A stretch of DNA of 42,937 nucleotides from a virus: positions 1-42,937 of the IMG/VR virus record IMGVR_UViG_3300027770_000097, one strand, 5' to 3'. Shown here one piece after another: positions 11,890-18,662 of this stretch. A model generated the notes under the pieces. The model was not told the origin of the DNA and made no database searches. It was given only the letters and a program-made list of their open reading frames with translations. A program made the position numbers and the translations under genes. Positions within the stretch are counted from its first letter, which is position 1; every line of letters begins with the position of its first letter.

Positions 11890-12326
11890 TTTTTATTATT
11901 TTTCCCAGAATTGGTGTCCGTTTGTGCGTGACAATTTGGACAAACAATTCTAAGATTGCTTAATTCATTATTGTAATGATTACCGTCAATATGGTCAAGT
12001 TCTATTGGAACCTTTTGTCCCATCCATTCAGTAATATTACACAATTCACATTTATGTTCTTTCATACCATCACGAATCATTTTTAATTTTAATTTGTGTG
12101 CAGAAACAAATGAACCTTTGATATAGTCCAAAGCTTGAACATATTTTGTATTTATTTTTTTGCCCTTTAATCCTTTATTTCCATTATATGTAATTCCAAA
12201 CTTTTTCAAATAACTCTCTAAAGTTTCAGGTTTACATTTCAACTCTCTACACATAAAAGACTTAGACTGATTTTCGTCAATCCAATTTAAAATTTCTTGT
12301 CTTCTATCAATAATATCTTTTCTCAT
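11880..12326 (-). CDS. HNH homing endonuclease
   Basis: 148 residues. The C-terminal HNH module has CELC (93-96), ELDHIDG (109-115), N120, and NLRIVCPNCHAQT (124-136), giving two Cys pairs for zinc and the catalytic His/Asn. The N-terminal part (KPETLESYLKKFGITYNG) looks like a helix-turn-helix for DNA binding. Its own TATAAATA late promoter stands 30 bp upstream. The last codons (Pro-Arg-stop) double as the 5' acceptor of tRNA-Leu. It is likely a selfish element sitting in the tRNA array. Confidence 0.87.
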   Translation of the reverse strand: MRKDIIDRRQEILNWIDENQSKSFMCRELKCKPETLESYLKKFGITYNGNKGLKGKKINTKYVQALDYIKGSFVSAHKLKLKMIRDGMKEHKCELCNITEWMGQKVPIELDHIDGNHYNNELSNLRIVCPNCHAQTDTNSGKNNKKPR

Positions 12327-12355
12327 ATTAATCCCTAAAATTAGTATACATAATA

Positions 12356-12363
12356 TATTTATA
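12356..12363 (-). promoter_or_regulatory. T4-type late promoter TATAAATA
   Basis: Perfect motif 30 bp before the HNH gene. The context TTCTATAAATA equals that before the GIY-YIG gene at 1,038. Confidence 0.7.
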
Positions 12364-12384
12364 GAAAATAAGTATTACAATTCT

Positions 12385-12441
12385 TGGTAGGGCACAGAGA
12401 ATCGAAATACAAGTATGTATACCAATTCCATCAATCGGGCA
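12385..12441 (-). pseudogene. tRNA remnant lacking anticodon arm
   Basis: A D-arm-like GATGGAATTGGTATACAT is followed directly by a T-arm-like TTTCGATTCTCTG, then GTGCCCT-A-CCA with encoded CCA. The anticodon arm is missing and the ends (GCCCGAT, GTGCCCT) do not pair. It looks like a deletion or fusion relic of two tRNA genes. Confidence 0.4.
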
Positions 12442-12451
12442 GGATTAACTT

Positions 12452-12475
12452 AATCCCGTGGAAATCAACGGGATT
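12452..12475 (-). repeat. Inter-tRNA hairpin AATCCCGT/ACGGGATT
   Basis: A perfect 8-bp inverted repeat without a T run lies just upstream of the tRNA remnant. It is one of at least nine hairpins in the spaces of the cluster. Confidence 0.55.
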
Positions 12476-12478
12476 AAA

Positions 12479-12549
12479 AGTGTCTAGTCAGAATCGAACT
12501 GACGATAAAAGTTTTGCAGACTCTTGCCTTACCACTTGGCGACAGACAC
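12479..12549 (-). tRNA. tRNA-Cys(GCA)
   Basis: Acceptor GTGTCTG/TAGACAC, anticodon loop CTGCAAA (GCA), T loop TTCGATT, and T73 as expected for cysteine. Confidence 0.92.
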
Positions 12550-12555
12550 ATATTA

Positions 12556-12580
12556 AACTACCGAGGATTACTCGGTAGTT
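12556..12580 (-). repeat. Inter-tRNA hairpin, 10-bp stem
   Basis: AACTACCGAG pairs perfectly with CTCGGTAGTT around a TAATC loop, between tRNA-Ser(GCT) and tRNA-Cys. Only a short T stretch follows, so it is probably for processing or stability rather than termination. Confidence 0.6.
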
Positions 12581-12587
12581 GAAACAA

Positions 12588-12676
12588 CGGAAGTGGTTGG
12601 ATTTGAACCAACGGTATCAATTACTTGATACGGAATCTTAGCAGGATTCTGCAATAAGCCTCTCTGCCACACTTCC
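12588..12676 (-). tRNA. tRNA-Ser(GCT)
   Basis: Class II tRNA with variable arm GTATCAAGTAATTGATAC. Acceptor GGAAGTG/CACTTCC, anticodon loop CTGCTAA (GCT), G73. Confidence 0.93.
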
Positions 12677-12710
12677 AATGTTGTCTTGAAGCAACCCATA
12701 AGGGTTTTAT

Positions 12711-12726
12711 GTTGCCCGAAGGCAAC
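12711..12726 (-). repeat. Inter-tRNA hairpin with TTCG tetraloop
   Basis: GTTGCC-TTCG-GGCAAC, a very stable UUCG-capped stem, lies between tRNA-Ile and tRNA-Ser(GCT). A second GCAAC/GTTGC pairing overlaps it. Confidence 0.6.
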
Positions 12727-12728
12727 AA

Positions 12729-12800
12729 TAGGAATACCCAGATTTGAACTGGAATCTATCGGTTATCAACCGATTGCTCTAACCATTGAGCTATATTCCT
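12729..12800 (-). tRNA. tRNA-Ile(GAT)
   Basis: Acceptor AGGAATA/TATTCCT, anticodon loop TTGATAA (GAT), T loop TTCAAAT, A73. Confidence 0.93.
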
Positions 12801-12804
12801 AAGG

Positions 12805-12877
12805 TGGGAACTGGTGGACTTGAACCACCCACACAAGGTTCTTCAAACCTTTGCTCTACCAGATGAGCTAAGTTCCC
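12805..12877 (-). tRNA. tRNA-Phe(GAA)
   Basis: Acceptor GGGAACT/AGTTCCC, anticodon loop TTGAAGA (GAA), T loop TTCAAGT, A73. Confidence 0.92.
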
Positions 12878-12880
12878 AAA

Positions 12881-12952
12881 TACTCCATAGCAGAATTGAA
12901 CTGCTGTTGCCTGGATGAAAACCAGATGTCCTAACCACTAGACGAATGGAGC
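12881..12952 (-). tRNA. tRNA-Glu(TTC)
   Basis: Acceptor GCTCCAT/ATGGAGT with one G-T pair, anticodon loop TTTTCAT (TTC), T loop TTCAATT, A73. Confidence 0.92.
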
Positions 12953-12999
12953 ATAATGCTGACGGCATTCTGGTTTATCTTTCCAGCGCAAATCAGCAA

Positions 13000-13071
13000 C
13001 GACCCTAACGAGATTCGAACTCGTGATTCTTCTTAGACAGAGAAGTATGATAACCACTTCATCATAGGGTC
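13000..13071 (-). tRNA. tRNA-Asp(GTC)
   Basis: Acceptor GACCCTA/TAGGGTC, anticodon loop CTGTCTA (GTC), T loop TTCGAAT, G73. Confidence 0.92.
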
Positions 13072-13075
13072 AAGG

Positions 13076-13164
13076 TGGGAGAAGAGGGAATTGCACCCCC
13101 AACGGTTCTTATGTAACAGTTTTACAGACTGCCGCCACACATATCTAATAGTAGCCTTTCTCCC
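13076..13164 (-). tRNA. tRNA-Tyr(GTA)
   Basis: Class II tRNA with a long variable arm. Acceptor GGGAGAA/TTCTCCC, anticodon loop CTGTAAA (GTA), A73. The T loop reads TGCAATT rather than TTC, an unusual change. Confidence 0.88.
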
Positions 13165-13196
13165 AATAGATAAGTTTAATGACTTTCTAGGTCAAG

Positions 13197-13271
13197 TGGG
13201 ACATCTGGGATTTGAACCCAGGACTAACCGATTAAAAGTCGGATACTCTGACCGGACTGAGTTAATGTCCC
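13197..13271 (-). tRNA. tRNA-Lys(TTT)
   Basis: Acceptor GGGACAT/ATGTCCC, anticodon loop CTTTTAA (TTT), T loop TTCAAAT, A73. It is the first tRNA of the cluster in transcription order. Confidence 0.93.
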
Positions 13272-13326
13272 ATAAAAGGTTTAAATTTTCAAGGTTCAAG
13301 AGGACTGCTTCCCTCACCACTCCCTT

Positions 13327-13437
13327 AGAATACCACGATTTGAGGTCTGTGGGGAACATTAGGGACACTCGCACAACTGGCACAAGGCATAAAAGGCATA
13401 AAAAAAGAGGGAAGAAACTTTTGGTTTCTATCCCTCT
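13327..13437 (-). promoter_or_regulatory. Cassette before the tRNA cluster: terminator plus -10
   Basis: A terminator (AGAGGGA...TCCCTCT plus T run, 13,400-13,437) ends the unit upstream. Then come GTGCCAGTTGTGCGAGTGTC and TGGTATTCT (-10 at 13,327-13,332). This is the likely promoter of the tRNA and tmRNA transcript. Confidence 0.65.
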
Positions 13438-13461
13438 TGTTTGTTTTTATGGTTATGTCTT

Positions 13462-13566
13462 CTAACTTTGACTTACCATATTTACAAACAAGAGGGTCTC
13501 TCCAATAAACCATTTATGGTTCATCGGACGATAATCACTCTTGAGTTGTGAACAGGGGCAGGTCAT
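13462..13566 (-). CDS. Possible small late protein, 34 aa
   Basis: MTCPCSQLKSDYRPMNHKWF... lies between a TATAAATA promoter (23 bp upstream) and a strong terminator, which suggests a one-gene late unit. No good ribosome site is seen, so a small late RNA is an alternative. Confidence 0.4.
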   Translation of the reverse strand: MTCPCSQLKSDYRPMNHKWFIGETLLFVNMVSQS

Positions 13567-13588
13567 TGTTTGTTGTTGTGTATGTGTT

Positions 13589-13596
13589 TATTTATA
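13589..13596 (-). promoter_or_regulatory. T4-type late promoter TATAAATA
   Basis: Perfect motif between the KTSC-like gene and the 34-residue frame. The terminator at 13,400 would end its transcript before the tRNAs. Confidence 0.65.
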
Positions 13597-13603
13597 ACAG
13601 AAG

Positions 13604-13822
13604 TTAGACAGATTGTAAAGTCCCTTCTTTTTTGAGTTGTGAAATGAGTTTGCCGATACTCTCAGCAGTTTGAACTTTATCCTTTACAACTTCTATCTCA
13701 TCACACTTGAAGAGATAAAAAGTTTCGGGTTTGTAAGTGTAAGCAATACCCACTTCACTGGTTTCATCATTGAATGAAATCTTTGAAATAGCAGAAGAGT
13801 TTGTGATTTCAAGAACTTCCAT
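13604..13822 (-). CDS. KTSC-domain-like protein, 72 aa
   Basis: The start is set at 13,822 (MEVLEITNSSAISKISFNDE), since the longer frame enters the promoter palindrome. The order SSAISKISFN, then VGIAYTYKPETFYLFKCD with following helix matches the small KTSC fold (SS-x-I-x-x-I-x-Y-D, G/Y-x-Y-x-x-V). This domain is found in phage and bacterial proteins and is sometimes fused to lysyl-tRNA synthetase. Its function is unknown. Confidence 0.72.
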   Translation of the reverse strand: MEVLEITNSSAISKISFNDETSEVGIAYTYKPETFYLFKCDEIEVVKDKVQTAESIGKLISQLKKEGTLQSV

Positions 13823-13835
13823 AGTGTGTGCTTTG

Positions 13836-13905
13836 ATTACTCTGTAATTATAGCACAAAAAAAGACCCCTTGGGAGGGGTCTTGTGCCAGTTTGGGAAGT
13901 GGTCT
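13836..13905 (-). promoter_or_regulatory. Cassette: terminator plus TGCTATAAT
   Basis: The terminator GACCCCTCCCAAGGGGTC plus TTTTTTT (13,857-13,881) follows AACTGGCAC and is joined to TGCTATAAT (13,847-13,852) with ATTACAGAGTAAT. It separates the late internal-protein block from the KTSC gene. Confidence 0.82.
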
Positions 13906-14751
13906 TTAACTAGACTTCAAACTTTTGGTGAGATGTTCTCTATCCAAAGATGTTTGAAGACTTCTTCTATTTGCCCCAAGTTGTCTATTTGCTGCTGCTT
14001 TTTCTTGACTTCTGTTTGCTCTTACACTTTCTGGTTCATCATCAACTTCTTTCATAGCATCAAGTCTTTTTTTAGCAGAAACTCCTTGGGTTAAATTTTT
14101 AATTGGGTCACCACTATTTTTTCTTGATCTATCATTTACTTTTCCAACCCTAATTCTAGCATCTGTCATTTTGTTAGACCAACTTCTAGTTGTTGTTGGG
14201 AAACCTTCATCATCATAACGATCATCTGATGTACGAAGAGGAACATACCCTTCACAAATACTATCTCTCCAATCTTCACTCATATTCACCATAATAACTT
14301 CTGCTTGTTCTTGAGTATCAGCATAACCTTCATCTAAAAGATGTGAGAGAATGATGTCGTAGAGGTCATAAGATTCTTTTTGTGCTGATTTCAATGCACC
14401 CATCATTTTTTTCACTTCCCCAACTTTTTTTGCAGCACTTTGTCTTAAGTTATTACGAATACCTTTTGGCATAAATGCACTTCCAGAACCAATAATTTCT
14501 GATCCAGAACTTTGAAGCCTTTTTCCAATTTGATTGCCAATTTTAGTTCTTCTTTGTTTATCTAATGGAAGTTTACCTTCATCAAGTTGATTATAGTGCT
14601 CATACAACTCATCCCAAGTATAATCACTCAGGTCATATCCTTCTTCAAGAAGATTATTTACCCAAGACTTAAATTCAAATTTTTCTCTAATACCATTATC
14701 ATATACTGCCATATATGATTCTTGAAGATTGCGGAAGTCTTGTGAGTTCAT
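13906..14751 (-). CDS. Putative internal virion/prohead protein, 281 aa
   Basis: The N-terminal segment has LEEGYDLSDYTWDELYEHY at about 35-53, and a second motif SHLLDEGYADTQEQAEVIM with NMSEDWRDSICEGY follows at about 136-168. I recall both from cyanophage and marine-phage virion-associated proteins, where several such motifs occur per protein. The rest is basic and low in order, with many Arg, Ser and Asn. A TATAAATA promoter 20 bp upstream marks it as late. It is followed by the terminator cassette at 13,836. The role in the capsid is inferred. Confidence 0.72.
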   Translation of the reverse strand: MNSQDFRNLQESYMAVYDNGIREKFEFKSWVNNLLEEGYDLSDYTWDELYEHYNQLDEGKLPLDKQRRTKIGNQIGKRLQSSGSEIIGSGSAFMPKGIRNNLRQSAAKKVGEVKKMMGALKSAQKESYDLYDIILSHLLDEGYADTQEQAEVIMVNMSEDWRDSICEGYVPLRTSDDRYDDEGFPTTTRSWSNKMTDARIRVGKVNDRSRKNSGDPIKNLTQGVSAKKRLDAMKEVDDEPESVRANRSQEKAAANRQLGANRRSLQTSLDREHLTKSLKSS

Positions 14752-14770
14752 CTTACAACTACTTTTTAGT

Positions 14771-14778
14771 TATTTATA
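14771..14778 (-). promoter_or_regulatory. T4-type late promoter TATAAATA
   Basis: Perfect motif 20 bp before the gene starting at 14,751. Confidence 0.75.
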
Positions 14779-14796
14779 CATACCTGTATTTTTTGA

Positions 14797-15258
14797 TTAT
14801 TTATTTCTTCTTTTTTTATTTGATTCTATTTCTCTGATTTTATTTCTTTGTTCTTGTTCTTTAGGATTCATATTTGGACTATCTCTTTTAACATTAACAA
14901 AATCTAAAAGTCTTTGATCTTTATTTCCTCTATCTCTTTCTGGGTCAGTATCCAATCCAGAACCACCTCTGCTATTAATTGGCCTTCTTGGAGGTAAATC
15001 AGCAGGTTTTCCTCCACCTCCAGGTGGTGGTAGAGTCATTCCCGCATACTTTGGTTCTGGTTTATCAAGACTTCTTGCACGAGCAAGATCAGCAATTCTT
15101 GTTAATGTTTGTATTTTTGCTCTATTTGGATCCCACTGCCTATTTCCTTGAAATAATTTATTTACTTTGCTTTGTGCTAAATCAGCAAGTCTCCCTGCGA
15201 TTGCACTTCCTTCAGAAATTTCATAACATTCTAAAATAAACTCTTGAAAGGTTTTCAT
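14797..15258 (-). CDS. Putative internal protein with capsid-targeting start
   Basis: The start MKTFQEFILECYE at 15,258 is chosen over the longer frame because it matches the T4 internal-protein leader MKTYQEFIAEA. ILE would be the gp21-type cleavage site. The body is basic and disordered (GGGG, PPRRP, many Arg, ending NKKRRNK). A cleaved leader and basic tail fit packaging with DNA inside the head. Confidence 0.75.
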   Translation of the reverse strand: MKTFQEFILECYEISEGSAIAGRLADLAQSKVNKLFQGNRQWDPNRAKIQTLTRIADLARARSLDKPEPKYAGMTLPPPGGGGKPADLPPRRPINSRGGSGLDTDPERDRGNKDQRLLDFVNVKRDSPNMNPKEQEQRNKIREIESNKKRRNK

Positions 15259-15271
15259 ATATCTTTTTTGA

Positions 15272-16072
15272 TTATTTATTTTTTCTTGCTGCTTGCCTTT
15301 TCTTTTTAATTGCTGCGGCAAGTAAATCTCTATAACTAATTTTTGAATTAGTTACAATATCTTTTACTTTACCTTCAATTTCGTGTGCTCCACCTGCTCT
15401 ATGAGGAACACCAGGAGCATTCTCAGGAGTATTTTTTCCTTTTGTGTGCATTATATTTTTGGGATGATGTCCGTGATATATTCCATCTTTAGCATCTTCT
15501 GCTTTTCTTTGTTCCCACTCCGCATCACTCATAGATGATTTGAGTTTAGCAGAATGATGTATTGGAGTAATATGATGTGCTTCATATCCTCTTCTTGTTG
15601 CACGTTGCGATTTGCGTTTTGCTGCCTCACGTTCATCGTCTGTGTTTAATGATTTGATAGCATCTGCTCTTCTTTGTGCTTGTGCTTTTCTATTTGCTGC
15701 TGTTACAAGTCTCCATTTTGGATTTTCACTACTTGCTGCATTATTAGCAACCATCCCTGCTGGAACTCCTCCATAATGTGTTTCAAGTTCTGCTCTACTT
15801 GAAAAAGTTTTTTCAATCAAATATGCTTCAGTAACAAACTCTTCAAAAGTTTTCTTCTTACGATTTCTTGCTGGTTCAGATACTCTTGGACTATCTAGAT
15901 TTTTATTAGCTTTACGTCTAGTTTCCATAGTCCTGGACATAGCTGCCATACCAGTAGATTCAATCTTACCACTTTGAACTAAATGTTCTTTGGATTGTGC
16001 AGCATTCGCAGCAAATGATAATGCCAAAACAGCATTTGCTAAATGATCTCTCTTTCTTGCTTCGTTTATCAT
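15272..16072 (-). CDS. Internal protein with HNH-type nuclease motif
   Basis: The start is set at 16,072 (MINEARKRDHLAN), since the codon before it in frame is TTG. Residues 73-83 (KKTFEEFVTEA) repeat the capsid-targeting/cleavage leader internally. Residues 164-173 (EAHHITPIHH), 197-209 (GIYHGHHPKNIMH) and AHEIE at 229-233 form a His-rich HNH-like core as in toxin-type nucleases. The C-terminus is basic. A nuclease carried in the capsid could act on host DNA on entry. The N-terminal 70 residues are unlike the rest and may be a fusion or pro-segment. Confidence 0.72.
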   Translation of the reverse strand: MINEARKRDHLANAVLALSFAANAAQSKEHLVQSGKIESTGMAAMSRTMETRRKANKNLDSPRVSEPARNRKKKTFEEFVTEAYLIEKTFSSRAELETHYGGVPAGMVANNAASSENPKWRLVTAANRKAQAQRRADAIKSLNTDDEREAAKRKSQRATRRGYEAHHITPIHHSAKLKSSMSDAEWEQRKAEDAKDGIYHGHHPKNIMHTKGKNTPENAPGVPHRAGGAHEIEGKVKDIVTNSKISYRDLLAAAIKKKRQAARKNK

Positions 16073-16078
16073 TTTCAA

Positions 16079-16630
16079 TCAACCTTTTTTGATAGGAGCA
16101 TCAGGTGGAGTTCTGTTAACTTTTCTTGGTGCTGCTGGTGCTGGTCTTGGTGTTGATGAAGGTGGTTTTCGTGCTGGTATTTGTTGTGGCAACTCGTGAG
16201 CATATTTTTCTGGTTCATCCTTATGTCTCATAGGATTTAGAGAACCATATCGGCGTATTCTTTCTTTTCTAAGTTTTTCATTTGTATCTTCTGATGATTC
16301 TCCTTCGGTAGGTGGAGGAGTATTACCCGTAATATTATGAAGTGCTTGATTTTCTAGTTCTGCTTGACGTGCTATATCTTCTTTAGTTCTTTGTAGTTTT
16401 GTTGAATTTGGTAGATTTCTTTCTCTTTCTGCTGCTGCCCTACTCTCTGGAGTTCTTCTAGGTTCAGGTCCACCAGGTGCTGGTGCCGAGGCATGAGTGC
16501 GCATTGGTGGTGAATACATATCATCCCTAGCTGTTCTTCTATTCTTTTCTTTCTCGCGTACAGCAACCTGATTTACAGAACTTGGATATATTTTAGATGC
16601 TTCAGAAATAAACTCTTGAAATGTTTTCAT
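16079..16630 (-). CDS. Proline-rich internal protein with capsid-targeting start
   Basis: MKTFQEFISEASK closely matches T4 MKTYQEFIAEA, with ISE as the probable cleavage site. The remaining 170 residues are disordered, rich in Pro, Arg, Glu and Ala (PAPGGPEPRRTPESRAAAER, PARKPPSSTPRPAPAAPRK). A late promoter 22 bp upstream drives it and the two genes after it. It is probably an internal head protein. Confidence 0.76.
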   Translation of the reverse strand: MKTFQEFISEASKIYPSSVNQVAVREKEKNRRTARDDMYSPPMRTHASAPAPGGPEPRRTPESRAAAERERNLPNSTKLQRTKEDIARQAELENQALHNITGNTPPPTEGESSEDTNEKLRKERIRRYGSLNPMRHKDEPEKYAHELPQQIPARKPPSSTPRPAPAAPRKVNRTPPDAPIKKG

Positions 16631-16651
16631 AAAAGAAAAAAGACCCTGGTA

Positions 16652-16659
16652 TATTTATA
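16652..16659 (-). promoter_or_regulatory. Late promoter TATAAATA inside a palindrome
   Basis: The motif lies in GGTATAAATATACC, just before the start at 16,630 and within the last codons of the next gene upstream. Confidence 0.72.
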
Positions 16660-16831
16660 CCAAAGCCTTATCTGCCTTTCCTTCTAATGATTTTACAAAT
16701 AATTGAGTAAATCTTGCTTGTTTTTCTGGATGTACTGATTGTGGATATTCTGTGATTGCCTCACGAAGTGCATTTAGTTCATTCCATTCTTCTGTTGTGA
16801 GTTCTTCTGTGCTTGTTCTGGAGATTGTCAT
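16655..16831 (-). CDS. Hypothetical protein, 58 aa
   Basis: The start MTISRTSTEELTTEEWNELN at 16,831 is preferred over 16,855. Helical, acidic front half (WNELNALREAI) and a basic C-terminal helix. Its last codons contain a late promoter for the next gene. No family recognised. Confidence 0.75.
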   Translation of the reverse strand: MTISRTSTEELTTEEWNELNALREAITEYPQSVHPEKQARFTQLFVKSLEGKADKALV

Positions 16832-16868
16832 AGTTCCTTGATGATGTGTTAGCATTCTAACACAATAT

Positions 16869-17282
16869 CTATAATAATGAAGAATTCTTAAGGTTTTCTA
16901 CATCTTGTTTCCATTCTTTTGATTCTCTTTCTTGAAACTCTGTGTAGAGTGCATTATGTACGGTCATCAAATCATCAATCCAAAATGCCTGTGGATATAA
17001 ACCAAGAGTAGATTGAAGTCCCCGATGAGAAGTTCCTTCACGCTCTGCCTTACATATAATATGGCAAAGTGCTTCTACTGCCTTATACTTATCCTCTTCT
17101 GATAGATTGTAATACCATCCAACAGACTTATCAATACTATCTTTATGTGCTTGTGCAAGTTCTTCTCGCATCTTTATCATTTCTGGTGAGTTGAGACTTT
17201 CTAGCAGAGTATTCTTCTTTGATAGTTCTTCTTGAAACTTAGAACTATCAATCAGTTCTCCAGTGCTCATTTCATTTTCCAT
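16869..17282 (-). CDS. Conserved phage hypothetical protein, 137 aa
   Basis: The start MENEMSTGEL at 17,282 is supported by GGAGGGG 9 bp upstream. The core GWYYNLSEEDKYKAVEALCH followed by ICKAEREGTSHRGLQSTLGL and the WIDDLMTVHNALY segment is a pattern I recall from cyanophage and other phage proteins of unknown function. Helical throughout. It overlaps the upstream gene by 11 bp. Confidence 0.82.
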   Translation of the reverse strand: MENEMSTGELIDSSKFQEELSKKNTLLESLNSPEMIKMREELAQAHKDSIDKSVGWYYNLSEEDKYKAVEALCHIICKAEREGTSHRGLQSTLGLYPQAFWIDDLMTVHNALYTEFQERESKEWKQDVENLKNSSLL

Positions 17283-17493
17283 AAGGATTTTCCCCTCCTT
17301 CATATTTTTTCATCATATCTTCAACCTTATCCAGAAACTTATCAGTTTGAATAAGTTGATCTAACTTGGAAATCATATCTGCAATCACACAAGAAACATA
17401 AGGGGATTCTTGACGAGCTGCAAATGCAAGTGCATTTCTCATATGAGATTCTGCTTCTTGTAAACTTTCAGTAACAGATTGAGAGAGTGACAT
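17272..17493 (-). CDS. Hypothetical helical protein, 73 aa
   Basis: MSLSQSVTESLQEAESHMRN..., then VIADMISKLDQLIQ, and a Gly-rich end encoded by the ribosome site of the next gene. It is coupled to both neighbours through TAATG and an 11-bp overlap. Function unknown. Confidence 0.8.
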   Translation of the reverse strand: MSLSQSVTESLQEAESHMRNALAFAARQESPYVSCVIADMISKLDQLIQTDKFLDKVEDMMKKYEGGENPYGK

Positions 17494-17666
17494 TAGGGTG
17501 CGTCATCATAAAGTACAGGGGGTTCCAGACAATAATCTGGAAGTTTAACACGATTTTCTATGAAATATCTACACAACATTGTAGTGGGTCTTTGTGATTT
17601 TGTCAATTCACGAGCGTGACAATCAATAAAGTTTCCACATTTCAGTAAGTGTATTAGAAACTCCAT
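17493..17666 (-). CDS. Hypothetical Cys-containing protein, 57 aa
   Basis: MEFLIHLLKCGNFIDCHARE, then MLCRYFIENRVKLPDYC, contains four Cys and one His that might bind a metal. Both ends overlap neighbours (TAATG). No family recognised. Confidence 0.7.
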   Translation of the reverse strand: MEFLIHLLKCGNFIDCHARELTKSQRPTTMLCRYFIENRVKLPDYCLEPPVLYDDAP

Positions 17667-17785
17667 TACACAAAGATATAATTTGAATACTTTTGCTTGA
17701 AGGCATCAACTTGTTCTTGTGTCTTCAGAAACACAAACAGATTTGTCTGTGGATGCCCAGGATACTGGTAAGATACTTTGATCAT
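17666..17785 (-). CDS. Hypothetical protein, 39 aa
   Basis: MIKVSYQYPGHPQTNLFVFL then KTQEQVDAFKQKYSNY suggests a beta-beta-alpha mini-domain. The start overlaps the upstream stop (ATGA) and the stop overlaps the next start. Confidence 0.65.
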   Translation of the reverse strand: MIKVSYQYPGHPQTNLFVFLKTQEQVDAFKQKYSNYIFV

Positions 17786-18261
17786 TTTGTCTCCTTCTTT
17801 TTGAGTAGATAAGAACCATCACCTTGATCGTGCCATTCAATTTGATCGCCTTCTTTTAGATTTGCTGCTTCCAATAAATCATCGGGAAAAGTAACAACAT
17901 AATCTTCCAAGTCATCACTGACTTCAACCGGCAGAACCCACTTCTTGACTTTATCTTTTGCTTTGGCAGCATCACACATTGCATTCATTTCTTCTTCCGT
18001 ATATCTAAGTGCTTCCATATCACTATGACCCCAAGGACGCATACAATCATCATACGCCTTGATATGTCCCTTACCATTACCATTCAGCAATGCAAGAAGT
18101 TCATAAGCATTTGCTGTCTGCTGTTTATAGGTATAATAGTTGTCCTCAACAACACCTTTAATCACATCATAGATTTCTTGTGGTGATGCTTCTGCGGCAC
18201 CCATTGCGTCGTACAGAAAGTTCTCAAGTTGTTTTAGTGAATATTTTTTATAATCAGTCAT
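17782..18261 (-). CDS. Protein with C-terminal AbrB/MazE-like domain, 159 aa
   Basis: Residues from about 118 (VTFPDDLLEAANLKEGDQIE and the strand SYLLKK) match the swapped-hairpin AbrB/SpoVT/MazE fold: a short strand, PDDLL, an acidic turn, then GDxxEW. That fold usually binds DNA or a toxin. The N-terminal 110 residues are helical with a WGHSDMEALRYTEEEMNAMC segment and are unknown. It overlaps the upstream gene by 8 bp. A transcription regulator is plausible, since cyanophages share related proteins. Confidence 0.75.
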   Translation of the reverse strand: MTDYKKYSLKQLENFLYDAMGAAEASPQEIYDVIKGVVEDNYYTYKQQTANAYELLALLNGNGKGHIKAYDDCMRPWGHSDMEALRYTEEEMNAMCDAAKAKDKVKKWVLPVEVSDDLEDYVVTFPDDLLEAANLKEGDQIEWHDQGDGSYLLKKKETK

Positions 18262-18424
18262 TTTCCTTCAGTGCGAGTTGGATTGCTTCTGTCATCATAG
18301 CAGAAATTTCTTCTGATGTCTTACCATTCAACCAGTTCCACTTCTGGTCGTTCTTATCCCATTCTATCAGGAATGTGCCATCAGAATTTTCAGTGATTGA
18401 TAACGAATCTTTTTGATTTTCCAT
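18254..18424 (-). CDS. Hypothetical protein, 56 aa
   Basis: MENQKDSLSITENSDGTFLI, then EWDKNDQKWNWLNG and a helix. The two-strand plus helix pattern resembles antitoxin-like mini-proteins. It is first in the run that includes the AbrB-like gene, so a regulator or partner role is possible but unproven. Confidence 0.72.
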   Translation of the reverse strand: MENQKDSLSITENSDGTFLIEWDKNDQKWNWLNGKTSEEISAMMTEAIQLALKEND

Positions 18425-18462
18425 ATTTTACATTATAAGGTTTTTGATTTCAGTGTGTGTAT

Positions 18463-18506
18463 ATTATAGCATAATTTTTAGACAAAAGCATTGCCCTTGT
18501 GCCAGT
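18463..18506 (-). promoter_or_regulatory. Promoter cassette, TGCTATAAT
   Basis: AAACTGGCACAAGG, a spacer, then ATGCTATAAT (-10 at 18,463-18,468). The hairpin is reduced and the palindrome is absent in this copy. Confidence 0.65.
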
Positions 18507-18662
18507 TTATTTACCGTCTCCCACCACAAGGTCTTCAAGTTGTTTAATTCTTCTTTCTAAAAAATCTATAATATTTGCAAGACGATAGATTTCATTAGTA
18601 TTTGCTATATTTTCTTCTTCTAAGATAGAAAGTCGTTCTTCTATGGTTTTTTTGTATATCAT
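18507..18662 (-). CDS. Coiled-coil protein, 51 aa
   Basis: MIYKKTIEERLSILEEENIA and IYRLANIIDFLERRIKQLED form continuous heptads, so a small parallel or antiparallel coiled coil is likely. The start overlaps the upstream stop (TAATG). Function unknown. Confidence 0.72.
   Translation of the reverse strand: MIYKKTIEERLSILEEENIANTNEIYRLANIIDFLERRIKQLEDLVVGDGK

Noticed and set aside
13192-13383. Minus-strand frame across tRNA-Lys
   Set aside because: It reads through the tRNA and the promoter cassette. No protein-like features.
18254-18424. Toxin-antitoxin pair with the AbrB-like gene
   Set aside because: The order is suggestive, but the 56-residue partner has no toxin motif and the AbrB-like domain sits at the end of a longer protein.
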